Below are positions 23,818-32,564 of a DNA stretch of 64,000 nt, one piece after another. Position numbers and translations under genes: made by a program. The number at the start of each line of letters is the position of its first letter. Position 1 is the stretch's first letter. This stretch comes from JAENVU01 sp038250905 (lineage in GTDB: Bacteria; Actinomycetota; Acidimicrobiia; IMCC26256; JAENVU01): assembly GCA_038250905.1 (NCBI GenBank), contig JBBSBV010000010.1, positions 1-64,000 of the forward strand, read 5' to 3'. A model generated the notes under the pieces. It was not told the origin of the DNA. It worked only from the letters and a program-made list of their open reading frames with translations, and ran no database searches.

Positions 23818-23872
23818 GACCGTCACGCGGCTCACGACCGCGCTAAGGGTCCACACATTTGCACTGAAGTGC
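23818..23872 (+). other. Candidate oriT / conserved hairpin block, element C
   Basis: A 55-bp counterpart of 9830-9884, ending in GCACT-GA-AGTGC (23861-23872) and lying 43 nt before the relaxase start. The shared core TAAGGGTCCAC and CATTTGCA are unchanged while the hairpin stem differs by compensating substitutions. The remainder of the 327-bp gap 23589-23915 shows nothing else recognisable. Confidence 0.5.
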
Positions 23873-23900
23873 GGGACAGGTCGCGTTTCGGCGGGAGAAT

Positions 23901-23908
23901 GCGCATAG
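23901..23908 (+). promoter_or_regulatory. GCGCATAG box upstream of relaxase (C)
   Basis: GCGCATAG, then AGGGGGT, then the GTG start at 23916; spacing is identical to the element B relaxase. Confidence 0.5.
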
Positions 23909-23915
23909 AGGGGGT

Positions 23916-26537
23916 GTGCTCTCTATTGGAAAACTGCCCCCCGGGCAGGAGGGCTACTACCTCTCGGTGGTCGCGCATGCCGCGCAGGACTACTACCTGG
24001 ATGCGGGCGAGGTGCCGGGCTATTGGATCGGCGCTGGAGCCGAACGGCTCGGCCTCGAGGGTCGGGTGGGTGACGAGGCGTTCGTCGCGCTCGTGTCCGG
24101 CGTCGATCCGGTCTCGAGCGAACCGTTGGGTGCGGTGGCTCGTCGGGTGCCGGCGTTCGATTTGACGTTCTCGGCGCCGAAGTCGGTGTCGGTCGCGTGG
24201 GCGCTCACCGGTCCTGATGTCGCACGCGAGATCGTCGCCGCCCACGAGGAGGCGACCGGTGCTGCGCTCGCCTACCTGGAGCGCGAGGCGGTGTTCGTGC
24301 GTCGTGGTCCCCAAGGCGCGGAGGTGCTCGGCGGGTCGGGTCTGGTGGGTGGCGCGTTCCGGCACCGGTCGAGCCGCGCGGGCGACCCGCAACTCCATAC
24401 CCATGTGGTCGTCGCGAACGCGACCGAAGGACCGGACGGGCGGTGGTCCGCGCTCGACGGCCGCCACCTCTACGCGCAGGCTCGCACCGCGGGGTTCTTG
24501 TATCAATCGCAGCTTCGCGCGGGTCTGACCGAGCGTCTGTCCATCGAATGGGGACCCGTCGCCAAAGGCGCCGCCGAACTCGTCGGCGTGCCGGCCGAGT
24601 TGTGTGCCGGGTTCTCGCAACGCCGTGCCGAGATCGTCGCCGCCGCGGGCCGGGACGCGACACCAGGCGAGTATCAGACCGCGACGCTGGCGACCCGGCC
24701 GGCGAAGAACGCAGAGCTGAGCGTCCCCGATCTGCTCGCCGGGTGGGCGGAGCGTGCGGAGGGGTTTGGGTGGGGGCCCGCAGAGATCGGCGCATGGTCG
24801 GAGGCTGCACTCGCGCCGCCAGATCTGTTCCAGCCTGCGGGCCTCGCCCAGTCGCAAGGCTCTCCCCGCTCGTCTGAGCCCGCGTCTTTACGGCCGTCGA
24901 CTGAGTCCGCACGGGCTGATCTGGTGCTGGGGGGTCTGGGCCGCGAGCTGACCGACCTGCGGTCGTCGTTCGACCAACGGCATGTCCTCCAGGCACTCGC
25001 CGGACACGCCCGCCGCGGTGTCCACGTCGACGTCCTCGAAACACTCGCCGACCGGTTCCTCAACCGCCCTGACGTCGTCCAGTTGGGTGACGGCCGGTAT
25101 GGGCCGGTGTTCTCGACGGTCGAACTATTGGAGATCGAAACCAGGATGGTCGAACACGCCGTCGCCCGCCGACGCGCTCCACTCACCTCGATACTCAACG
25201 TGGATGAGGTCCTCGCCGACTATCCGAGCCTCACCGCCGAACAAGTCCGGATGGTCCGCGCCGTGACCCGCCGCGGAGGGGTACGGGTCGTGGTCGGCGC
25301 CGCCGGATCCGGCAAGACCTTCGCGCTCGCCGCGGCCAACGACACGTGGACCCGAGACGGCTCGACCGTCATCGGCTGCGCGCTCGCCGCACGCGCCGCA
25401 CGCCAGCTCCAGACCGATACGGGAATCCGGTCCGCGACTCTCGATGCGCTGCTCACCGAACTCGACCGGCCCGACCGGCCCGGACTGTCCCCTCAGACGG
25501 TGGTAGTCGTGGACGAAGCCGCGATGGTCGGGACCCGCAAACTCGCCCGTCTGCTCGACCACGCCGAACACGCAGGCGCGAAAGTCGTCCTCGTCGGTGA
25601 CCCAAGACAACTCACCGAGATCGAAGCCGGTGGCGCGTTCGCCGCCCTCGGCCAGCGCCTCGGTACGACGCTGCTGGTCGCGAACCGACGCCAGACTGAC
25701 CCGATCGAACGCGAAGCTCTCGCCGAACTCCGCGCCGGTCACGTCGACCGTGCCCTGGATCGACTCGCCGGCCACGGACGCGTCAGCGAAGGTGCGACCT
25801 CGACCGAGGTCCGCGACCAGATGATCGTCGACTGGCATCACGCAACCGCCCGCGGTGACGACACGATCATGCTCGCCCGTCGCCGCGCCGATGTCGCCGA
25901 CCTCAACCAACGCGTCCTCGTCCTACGCGACACGCTCGGCGAACGGACTGGCCCGCGAATCGAGACGAACAACGGCCGCGAGTTCGCCACCGGTGACCGA
26001 ATCATCACGCTCCGCAACGACCGCAAACACGGCCTCGTCAACGGTGACCGCGGAACGATCACCAACCTCGACCCGACGGCGGGTTCGATCGAGGCCCAGT
26101 TCGACCACGAGTCCCGAACCCGCCCGGTTCCCGCCGCCTACCTGGCTGTCGGCAATCTCGATCATGGATACGCGATGACGATCCACAAGTCGCAAGGTCT
26201 CACCTGCGACCGGGCGTTCGTCCTCGTCGACGACCAAACCCACGCCGAAGCCGGCTACACCGCCCTCACCCGCGGCCGCCACGAAAACCATCTCTACGCG
26301 ATCGGCGACGAGAAAGACCTCGACCATCACGGCATCGACGACCGTCCCGAACCCATCGACGCCGTCCGCACCGCGCTCGCGACGAGCGAAGCCGAATGGC
26401 TCGCCAGCAGCGTCTACCAGTTCGGGTGCCAACTCCCAGGCCTTGAAAGCATCAGCGAACTCGTCCGCAAACCAGAGCCCCACAGGACAATCGAACGCGA
26501 CCATGGCGTCGACCGCGACTACGGCATCGAAATGTGA
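23916..26537 (+). CDS. MobF-family relaxase-helicase of element C, 873 aa
   Basis: Close homologue of the element B relaxase. The N-terminus LSIGKLPPGQEGYYL and QDYYL provide the tyrosines; FRHRSSRAGDPQLHTH gives the three metal-binding histidines; helicase motifs are GAAGSGKTFAL (near residue 460), VVDEAAM, VLVGDPRQL, TIHKSQG and YTALTRGR. The relaxase-helicase linker is longer and unrelated in sequence to the B linker (rich in Pro, Ser and Ala). It should nick and unwind element C during mobilization by a helper plasmid or element. Confidence 0.9.
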   Translation: MLSIGKLPPGQEGYYLSVVAHAAQDYYLDAGEVPGYWIGAGAERLGLEGRVGDEAFVALVSGVDPVSSEPLGAVARRVPAFDLTFSAPKSVSVAWALTGPDVAREIVAAHEEATGAALAYLEREAVFVRRGPQGAEVLGGSGLVGGAFRHRSSRAGDPQLHTHVVVANATEGPDGRWSALDGRHLYAQARTAGFLYQSQLRAGLTERLSIEWGPVAKGAAELVGVPAELCAGFSQRRAEIVAAAGRDATPGEYQTATLATRPAKNAELSVPDLLAGWAERAEGFGWGPAEIGAWSEAALAPPDLFQPAGLAQSQGSPRSSEPASLRPSTESARADLVLGGLGRELTDLRSSFDQRHVLQALAGHARRGVHVDVLETLADRFLNRPDVVQLGDGRYGPVFSTVELLEIETRMVEHAVARRRAPLTSILNVDEVLADYPSLTAEQVRMVRAVTRRGGVRVVVGAAGSGKTFALAAANDTWTRDGSTVIGCALAARAARQLQTDTGIRSATLDALLTELDRPDRPGLSPQTVVVVDEAAMVGTRKLARLLDHAEHAGAKVVLVGDPRQLTEIEAGGAFAALGQRLGTTLLVANRRQTDPIEREALAELRAGHVDRALDRLAGHGRVSEGATSTEVRDQMIVDWHHATARGDDTIMLARRRADVADLNQRVLVLRDTLGERTGPRIETNNGREFATGDRIITLRNDRKHGLVNGDRGTITNLDPTAGSIEAQFDHESRTRPVPAAYLAVGNLDHGYAMTIHKSQGLTCDRAFVLVDDQTHAEAGYTALTRGRHENHLYAIGDEKDLDHHGIDDRPEPIDAVRTALATSEAEWLASSVYQFGCQLPGLESISELVRKPEPHRTIERDHGVDRDYGIEM

Positions 26538-26641
26538 CCTCACATCGGGTCGCTCCGCGAACCGCAGGAACATCCCACGCCGCTCCAGGTTCTCCGCCTC
26601 GCTGGCCCACGGTTGGGTTGTGCACGCAAGCGGCGATGGTG

Positions 26642-28258
26642 TCACCACTCCTGGGTAAGCGCCGGCGAGACCACCTCGAGCCAGGGGCACGGTTCAGTGG
26701 CCTTCGAGCCGTAGCGCGTCGACACCTCGTCAACCATCGTCAGGATGAGCCCGTGGCGAGCCCGTGACGCGCAGACATGCAGCACTCTGAGTTCTTCTCG
26801 TGTGTCTGCCTCCGTCTTCGCGCGAAAGTCGGGGATGTGACCTGCTTCGAGACCCATCACGACCACCCAGTCGAACTCTTGACCTTTGCCGATGTGACCG
26901 TTGAGCAGGTGAATCCCGGGCGCGACGGGTCGATCCAACGGCGGCGCTTTTCGGCATGTACCCACCGCTCCGCGCAGAGTCCGCCCGTGTGCGATCAACT
27001 CTCCGAGCGCCTCGCAAGCGCCTGCTACCTCGTCGAGGCCATCGACGTCGCTTGATTCGAGTGCTGAGCGACACAGTTCCTCAAGGCTCTCCAGTTGCTC
27101 GGACGGATCAGAGGAGGCTTTCGATGCTGTACCGGCGTTCGAACGCAACAGTTCGACGACACGCCCGAGATGCGTTGGTGAGGTCCAGTCATCGAAGTCG
27201 ACGCCCCCCGCTGACGCCGAAGACTTGAACACTTCGGCGCGGGATCCTCGCCGGACGATGACACCAACCGAGACCTCCGGGTCCTGGACGAGACGCGCAA
27301 TGATCTCCAAGAGCGCTCCAGCTTCAGCGTCGACATCGTTGCGATGGACGAGCGCTACCGTGCCACCGTCGGGCCACTCGTCGGGCTCAGCACATTCGAG
27401 CTGGGCCATCTCCATGTGCGCGGCCAGCCGGTTGACCGCGTTGAGCACAGCCGGGCTCGAACGGTACGAACGCGAGAGCTTGTAAGGACGCGGATGCATA
27501 GCGTCGATTGCGGCGAATACTTCGTCCGGTTGTGCGCCCGCGAATCCATAGATGCCCTGCGCTGGGTCACCGGCATAGGCGGTCTTGCCGGCACCGATCT
27601 TCGTGACGAGATCCAGCTGGGCAAGGGTCAGGTCTTGGACCTCATCGACCAACAGCGCGGCAAAATGGTTGCGATAGAGCTCGGCGACAGGTTCGAGCGC
27701 CAGGACCCTTCGAGCGAGACGGATCAGGTCGTCGTAGTCGAGACGGTTCTCCTCTCGTAGCCGAAGCTCGAACTGGAGGGTCGAATCGTTGCCGCTCGCG
27801 CGGAGTCGTTCCAGCACCTCGTCGTCGTCAGCGAGATCTTGTTTGGCGGTGCGGAGAACAGCATCGACGAGACCGCTCGTTTCCCATGTCACGCCACATT
27901 CGTTCATCGTCCGCGCACGCCATCCTCGCTCCGGGAAGCCGACGTCGAGTCCGATTCCGATGAGTTCGCCATGAGCACGCAGCACGCGAGCAGCCAGACC
28001 ATGGAAGTTGCACAGCGTCACGTGACCAGCCCAACCGATACCGACTCTCGTGCGGAACCTCGCAGCGAGGTTGGCTTTTGCCCGGTTCGAGAAGGTGATC
28101 GCCAACTGCTTGCGCGGCGATTCGACCAAGCCGTTCGTCGCCAACGTACGTGCGCGAAGCGCGAGTGCCTCTGTCTTGCCGCAACCGGCGGGTGCGAGCA
28201 ACAAGATGTCGCGGATGCCACAAGCCGCGAACTCTGATGCCGCGTCTGGTTCGGTCAT
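26642..28258 (-). CDS. gajB: UvrD/Rep-like helicase, GajB of a Gabija-type defence system, 538 aa
   Basis: Superfamily 1 helicase: LLLAPAGCGKTEAL is Walker A (residues 20-32), ITFSNRAKANLAARF is motif Ia, AALLVDEVQDLTLAQLD is Walker B near residue 205, AYAGDPAQGIYGFAGA is motif III-like, and LNGHIGKGQEFDWVVVMGL and LHVCASRARHGLIL are motifs V and VI. Length suits GajB. The ATG overlaps the stop of the upstream OLD-family gene (ATGA), which implies co-translation. In Gabija, GajB joins GajA in cutting or depleting nucleotides and DNA of invading phage. The start is fixed by the overlap. Confidence 0.8.
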   Translation of the reverse strand: MTEPDAASEFAACGIRDILLLAPAGCGKTEALALRARTLATNGLVESPRKQLAITFSNRAKANLAARFRTRVGIGWAGHVTLCNFHGLAARVLRAHGELIGIGLDVGFPERGWRARTMNECGVTWETSGLVDAVLRTAKQDLADDDEVLERLRASGNDSTLQFELRLREENRLDYDDLIRLARRVLALEPVAELYRNHFAALLVDEVQDLTLAQLDLVTKIGAGKTAYAGDPAQGIYGFAGAQPDEVFAAIDAMHPRPYKLSRSYRSSPAVLNAVNRLAAHMEMAQLECAEPDEWPDGGTVALVHRNDVDAEAGALLEIIARLVQDPEVSVGVIVRRGSRAEVFKSSASAGGVDFDDWTSPTHLGRVVELLRSNAGTASKASSDPSEQLESLEELCRSALESSDVDGLDEVAGACEALGELIAHGRTLRGAVGTCRKAPPLDRPVAPGIHLLNGHIGKGQEFDWVVVMGLEAGHIPDFRAKTEADTREELRVLHVCASRARHGLILTMVDEVSTRYGSKATEPCPWLEVVSPALTQEW

Positions 28259-29865
28259 GTCGCGTCTGCCGACTGGATCAAGGCAGCGACGGGCGAGATC
28301 AGAGCGCCAAGGTCCGGTGTCAACGCCGTGGTGATGGCCAGGGCGGCTCGCACCTTGCGTCGCTTGTGACGGCAGTAAGTGGCAAGCATCTCTTCCGTGA
28401 TGTCGCCGAGACTTGTCACACCACACCCCTGAAGTAGCGCGGCTTCGCTGATCTGCGGCGAGGCGAGCAGAGCCGCGACAGTGATCTCGCGACCAAGGGC
28501 ACGCACGTACTCATCCTCGAGGTCGGCTCGGCACACGAACATGCTTCGGCCTTCGAGCTCGCTCTCATCGCATCCAAGGATCTCGGCCCACGCCTCGCAC
28601 GCGTCCTCGTCGACGAGACCCGAGAGCGGCAGGTCGAAGCCTTCAGGTCCGAACAGTTCGTAGGCCGTCGAGAAGAAGTCGCACGAGTCAAGCTCGAAGA
28701 TCGCGACACCGCGCCGGTCGAGGTCGATGTCGAGCATGCTCGCGACACTCGCCACGAGGATCCGGTCGGACGGTCCCTCGACGAGCAGGAGATGCCGCGC
28801 GGTCAGGGGCTCGATAAGGCGATTGCTCCAATGCCGAGTCGCACGTTCTGCCTGACCAATTGGTGCGTCAGCACGGAGCTGCCGTGGGCGGCGATCGGCG
28901 CCGAACGCGACGATTTCACTTGGGTGCATCTGGCTGACGATCGCCGGTGAGTGCGTCGCGATGAGCCGCTGACCTTGCGCGGAACGAAGAGTCGCCGCGA
29001 CAGAGCGTTGCGCCGACGGATGTAGATGAGTTTCGGGTTCGTCGATACCCACGATCTGGGCTGTCTTCTTCGACATCGTTAACAGCGCAAGAGCGGTCAA
29101 CGCTCGAATCCCGTCACTCTGCTCGGCGAGCGGCGCCATGTGGTCGCCATCACGCACCGTGACGGTCACACCAGTGAGCGGATCCTTCTGCATCTCGGCT
29201 GCGCTCTTCAGCCCTACATCCTCGACTGTGACCTCGTTGGGCAGAGCGTCGGAGAGGACTTCCGAGATCTCTTGGCGAAATTCGCCGAGAGCTCCCGAGG
29301 CGTCCAACGCGTTCGTCATGGCGACGATCGCCGCGTTCAGCGCTGCTTCATCTGCGCTGAGGTCGAGACCGGCGAGCAATGTCTGGACGACGCTGCCACT
29401 CGTCGTACCGAGCTCGCGAAAGAGAGACCGAGTCGCGGGAATGTACGCCCATCGAAACTCGGCAAGCTGAGCGCGCGAGGGCGGGCGACTGTGGCCCGAG
29501 TCCGGGAAGCCTCGACGAAGCGTCACGGTCTCGCCATCGTCCGGATCGATCTCCGCATCGACGACAACGCGTAACAGCGGGGGCGGTCCCGGGACGACCT
29601 CGTCGGGAAAGGCTGCCCGCTCATTTTGGTCAAGGTCGGTGAGCCTCACCCCGAGCTTCAACGGCTTCGAAGGATCGGTGAAGTCTCGAAGCTCGAGAGC
29701 CGTTCCTAGCTGAGGGCCGGGCATACCAAGGCAGATCTGAACGGCCCGCAGAACGCTCGACTTCCCCGAGTCGTTTGGGCCGACAAGTACCAAGTGGTCC
29801 CGAACATCGATGACCGCGTCGGGGAGCCGACGGTAGTTCTCCCATATGAGCTTTTCGATCCGCAC
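28255..29865 (-). CDS. gajA: OLD-family ATPase/TOPRIM nuclease, GajA of a Gabija-type system, 536 aa
   Basis: The N-terminal ABC-type ATPase has Walker A VGPNDSGKSSVLRAV (residues 28-41) and Walker B IVGIDEPETHLHPSAQRS near 272. The C-terminal TOPRIM domain has LLVEGPSDRILV near 360, LVDEDACE near 417, and basic RRKVRAAL at the end. This order, the length and the coupled UvrD-like gene define class 2 OLD proteins, that is Gabija GajA, a nucleotide-sensing DNA endonuclease. GTG 29865 has GGAGG 4 nt upstream. It is divergent from the methyltransferase gene. Confidence 0.8.
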   Translation of the reverse strand: MRIEKLIWENYRRLPDAVIDVRDHLVLVGPNDSGKSSVLRAVQICLGMPGPQLGTALELRDFTDPSKPLKLGVRLTDLDQNERAAFPDEVVPGPPPLLRVVVDAEIDPDDGETVTLRRGFPDSGHSRPPSRAQLAEFRWAYIPATRSLFRELGTTSGSVVQTLLAGLDLSADEAALNAAIVAMTNALDASGALGEFRQEISEVLSDALPNEVTVEDVGLKSAAEMQKDPLTGVTVTVRDGDHMAPLAEQSDGIRALTALALLTMSKKTAQIVGIDEPETHLHPSAQRSVAATLRSAQGQRLIATHSPAIVSQMHPSEIVAFGADRRPRQLRADAPIGQAERATRHWSNRLIEPLTARHLLLVEGPSDRILVASVASMLDIDLDRRGVAIFELDSCDFFSTAYELFGPEGFDLPLSGLVDEDACEAWAEILGCDESELEGRSMFVCRADLEDEYVRALGREITVAALLASPQISEAALLQGCGVTSLGDITEEMLATYCRHKRRKVRAALAITTALTPDLGALISPVAALIQSADAT

Positions 29866-29999
29866 GCGACCTCCGCTCCCCTGCAAGGGAAGGTGCCAAG
29901 CCTCTGGATCGACGAGTCCAGGGGCTGGCTTGAGGGTAGGTGCTCAGTCGGGAGCGTCCGAGCCGCGTGCCTGTCGCACCCGCGGTGCAGACTGTGGCC

Positions 30000-31529
30000 A
30001 TGTCGAGAGAGGCGGGTCGGGAACGCCCCGGGCTTGTGGAGCGAACGGAAGCTCGGCGGGTCCGGGCTTCGTCCGAGTTGGTGGCGTCGCGCCGCGCCGA
30101 TTTCGGCCAGTTCTTCACACCCGCGCCGGTTGCCGCGCTCTTGGCGAGCATGTTCGATTCCTGTTCAGGTCCTACTCGGCTACTGGATGCGGGTGCCGGC
30201 GTCGGGTCCCTTACTGCCGCAACGATCGCCCGCGCCACCACAGAGGGATGGCAGACGCACATCGAAGCGACTGCCGTCGAAGTCGACGAGGACATCATCC
30301 CGCTGCTCAAGGAAACCCTTGCCGAGTGCGGATCCGTGCTGGCCGACTTCTCAGCCGAGGCCCTAGTCACTGACTTCATCGAGTGGGGCTGCGATCAAGT
30401 TGGGCATGGACTGTTCGACGAGGTATCGGCGCCGTTCGACCTTGCCATCCTCAACCCTCCGTACCGGAAGTTGAACTCCGGGTCGAGAGAACGGCGCCTC
30501 TTGTCGAGGGTCGGGATCGAGACGACAAACCTCTACGCGGCGTTCGTCGCGTTGTCTCTTCGCATGCTCGTTCCTGGTGGCCAGCTGGTCGCGATCACGC
30601 CGCGCAGCTTCTGCAACGGCCCCTACTTCAAGGCGTTCCGACGTGAGCTGTTCCAAAACGCGTCGTTACGCCGCATCCACGTGTTTGAGGCTCGCGACCG
30701 AGCCTTCCGTGACGCTGAAGTCCTCCAAGAGAACGTCGTGATTCACCTCGTGAAGGGTTGTGATCAAGGGGACGTGATAATCGCATCAAGCACTGGCGAC
30801 GGTGACGATCTGGTGCGCGAGCGCATCGTGCCGTTCGTTACCGTGGTGCATCCGGCCGACGCGAACTCGTTCGTGCATGTCGTCACCGACGAGGCGCACA
30901 GCACCGTGCCCACGCGAGTCAGCAGCCTTGCGAGCACATTGGTGCAGCTGGACGTCGCTGCCTCCACGGGGCGTGTCGTCGACTTCCGAGCGCGCGACCA
31001 CCTGCGTATGGATCCGGGTCCGAACACCGTGCCGCTCCTCTACCCCCTGCATCTCAGGGAAGGAAGGGTCCGCTGGCCGGTACCAGGTGCGAAGAAGCCG
31101 AACGCGATCACAGCATGCGAGGAGACGCGGTCGCTGTTGCTTCCGAACGGCAACTACGTATTGGTAAAACGTTTCTCGGCGAAGGAGGAACGTCGCCGAA
31201 TCGTCGCCACGGTGCTCCAAGACGACGACCTCGCCACTGAGGTCGTCGCGATTGAGAACCATGTCAATGTCTTCCACCGACGGAAAGGAGGGTTGCCGCT
31301 CCATCTCGCGTGGGGACTGGCCACGTACCTGAACTCAACGATCGTCGACGTCTTCTTCCGACAGTTCAACGGACACACGCAGGTCAACGCGACGGACCTC
31401 AGAGCGCTTCGATACCCGTCCCCCGATCAGCTCGTCGCCCTTGGTGCCGCCGCTCGGTCGGCATCACACGAACAGGGCGTCATCGACGCACTCGTCGACG
31501 GGTGCGTGCCCGAGCTGGTCGGCGTCTGA
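30000..31529 (+). CDS. N6-adenine DNA methyltransferase of PstI/BsuBI type, 509 aa
   Basis: GQFFTPAPVAALLA near residue 36 and LLDAGAGVGSLTAATI near 60 bind S-adenosylmethionine. LAILNPPYRKL near 150 is the catalytic NPPY motif of gamma-class adenine methyltransferases. A target-recognition region follows. The next gene, 3 bp downstream, is a PstI/BsuBI-type nuclease, so this enzyme should protect host DNA at the same site (CTGCAG is the site of the named relatives, not proven here). ATG 30000 is chosen; an in-frame GTG at 29940 is possible. Confidence 0.8.
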   Translation: MSREAGRERPGLVERTEARRVRASSELVASRRADFGQFFTPAPVAALLASMFDSCSGPTRLLDAGAGVGSLTAATIARATTEGWQTHIEATAVEVDEDIIPLLKETLAECGSVLADFSAEALVTDFIEWGCDQVGHGLFDEVSAPFDLAILNPPYRKLNSGSRERRLLSRVGIETTNLYAAFVALSLRMLVPGGQLVAITPRSFCNGPYFKAFRRELFQNASLRRIHVFEARDRAFRDAEVLQENVVIHLVKGCDQGDVIIASSTGDGDDLVRERIVPFVTVVHPADANSFVHVVTDEAHSTVPTRVSSLASTLVQLDVAASTGRVVDFRARDHLRMDPGPNTVPLLYPLHLREGRVRWPVPGAKKPNAITACEETRSLLLPNGNYVLVKRFSAKEERRRIVATVLQDDDLATEVVAIENHVNVFHRRKGGLPLHLAWGLATYLNSTIVDVFFRQFNGHTQVNATDLRALRYPSPDQLVALGAAARSASHEQGVIDALVDGCVPELVGV

Positions 31530-31532
31530 TTC

Positions 31533-32468
31533 GTGGCGAACACCGACGAGGCAATCGACGTCCTGACCCAGCTCGGCTTCCCCAGGGCGCAGCTCAACGA
31601 GCGCTCCGGCCTGACGCTGCTGGCACTCCTCGATCTGACACCGGCCCAGGCATGGTCCGAGGCCACCGCGCCGCTGCGCGGCATTACGCCAATGATGGAC
31701 TTCATGGCGGTGCACTACGACAAGCGCTACGCCCCGAACACTCGCGAGACGGTCCGCCGGCAATCGGTCCACCAGTTCCAGGCTGCCGGGCTGATACTGC
31801 GGAACCCGGACGATCCCGCCAGGGCCGTGAACAGCGCGAAGACCACATACCAAATCACCGGGATCGCTCTCGGTCTCTTGCGGACCTACGGGTCCGCGGA
31901 GTGGGTGCTCGAGCTGACCCGCTACAGGCTCCGCGTCGAGGCTCTGACCGAACGCTGGGAGAAGGAGCGGCACCTCCAGCGGATCCCTGTGGTCCTGCCC
32001 GACGGCGCTGAGATCACACTCTCGCCGGGTGGACAGAACGTCCTCATCGCCGCGCTCGTGCAGGAGTTCTGCCCGAGGTTTACGCCGGGCGGAAGGGTGC
32101 TCTATATCGGCGACGCCGACGAGAAGCTCGCAGTGTTCGACGACGCCAGCCTGGCGAGTCTCGGCGTCACGATCGAGGAACACGGCAAGATGCCTGACCT
32201 GATCGTGCACTACGTCGACCGCGACTGGCTCGTCCTCATCGAGGCGGTCACGAGCCATGGGCCTGTCGACGCCAAGCGACACGAGGAGCTGCACGCTCTG
32301 TTTGACGACGCGACCATCGGGCTGGTCTTCGTCACAGCGTTCCTCGATCGTCGGTCGCTCGGCAAGTACGTCGGCGACATCTCGTGGGAGACGGAAGTCT
32401 GGGTCGCGGAATCCCCGACGCACCTCATCCACTTCAACGGCGAGCGCTTCCTAGGCCCGTACTCTTGA
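31533..32468 (+). CDS. PstI/BsuBI-type type II restriction endonuclease, 311 aa
   Basis: The C-terminal half carries the PF06616 signature: VLYIGDADEKLAVFDDASL, then HGKMPDLIVHYVDRDWLVLIEAVTSHGPVDAKR, in which the Asp and Glu residues form the nuclease centre. The N-terminal half (SVHQFQAAGLILRNPDD) resembles the DNA-reading domain of the family. The GTG start follows the methyltransferase stop by 3 bp. Together they form a complete type II restriction-modification unit inside element C. Confidence 0.85.
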   Translation: MANTDEAIDVLTQLGFPRAQLNERSGLTLLALLDLTPAQAWSEATAPLRGITPMMDFMAVHYDKRYAPNTRETVRRQSVHQFQAAGLILRNPDDPARAVNSAKTTYQITGIALGLLRTYGSAEWVLELTRYRLRVEALTERWEKERHLQRIPVVLPDGAEITLSPGGQNVLIAALVQEFCPRFTPGGRVLYIGDADEKLAVFDDASLASLGVTIEEHGKMPDLIVHYVDRDWLVLIEAVTSHGPVDAKRHEELHALFDDATIGLVFVTAFLDRRSLGKYVGDISWETEVWVAESPTHLIHFNGERFLGPYS

Positions 32469-32564
32469 CCGGGCGTCCGCGCCGCAAGCCGCCGGCTTTC
32501 GGGGCGGATGAAGCTGCTTGGTCGGCCGTTCCAGCACAATGCATCGCGGTTCGGTGATGACGCT

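Noticed and set aside
9928..26537. Self-transmissible ICE
   Set aside because: No VirB/TrbC-type, VirD4 or FtsK/TraB-type transfer gene occurs in either element; the relaxase alone supports only mobilization.
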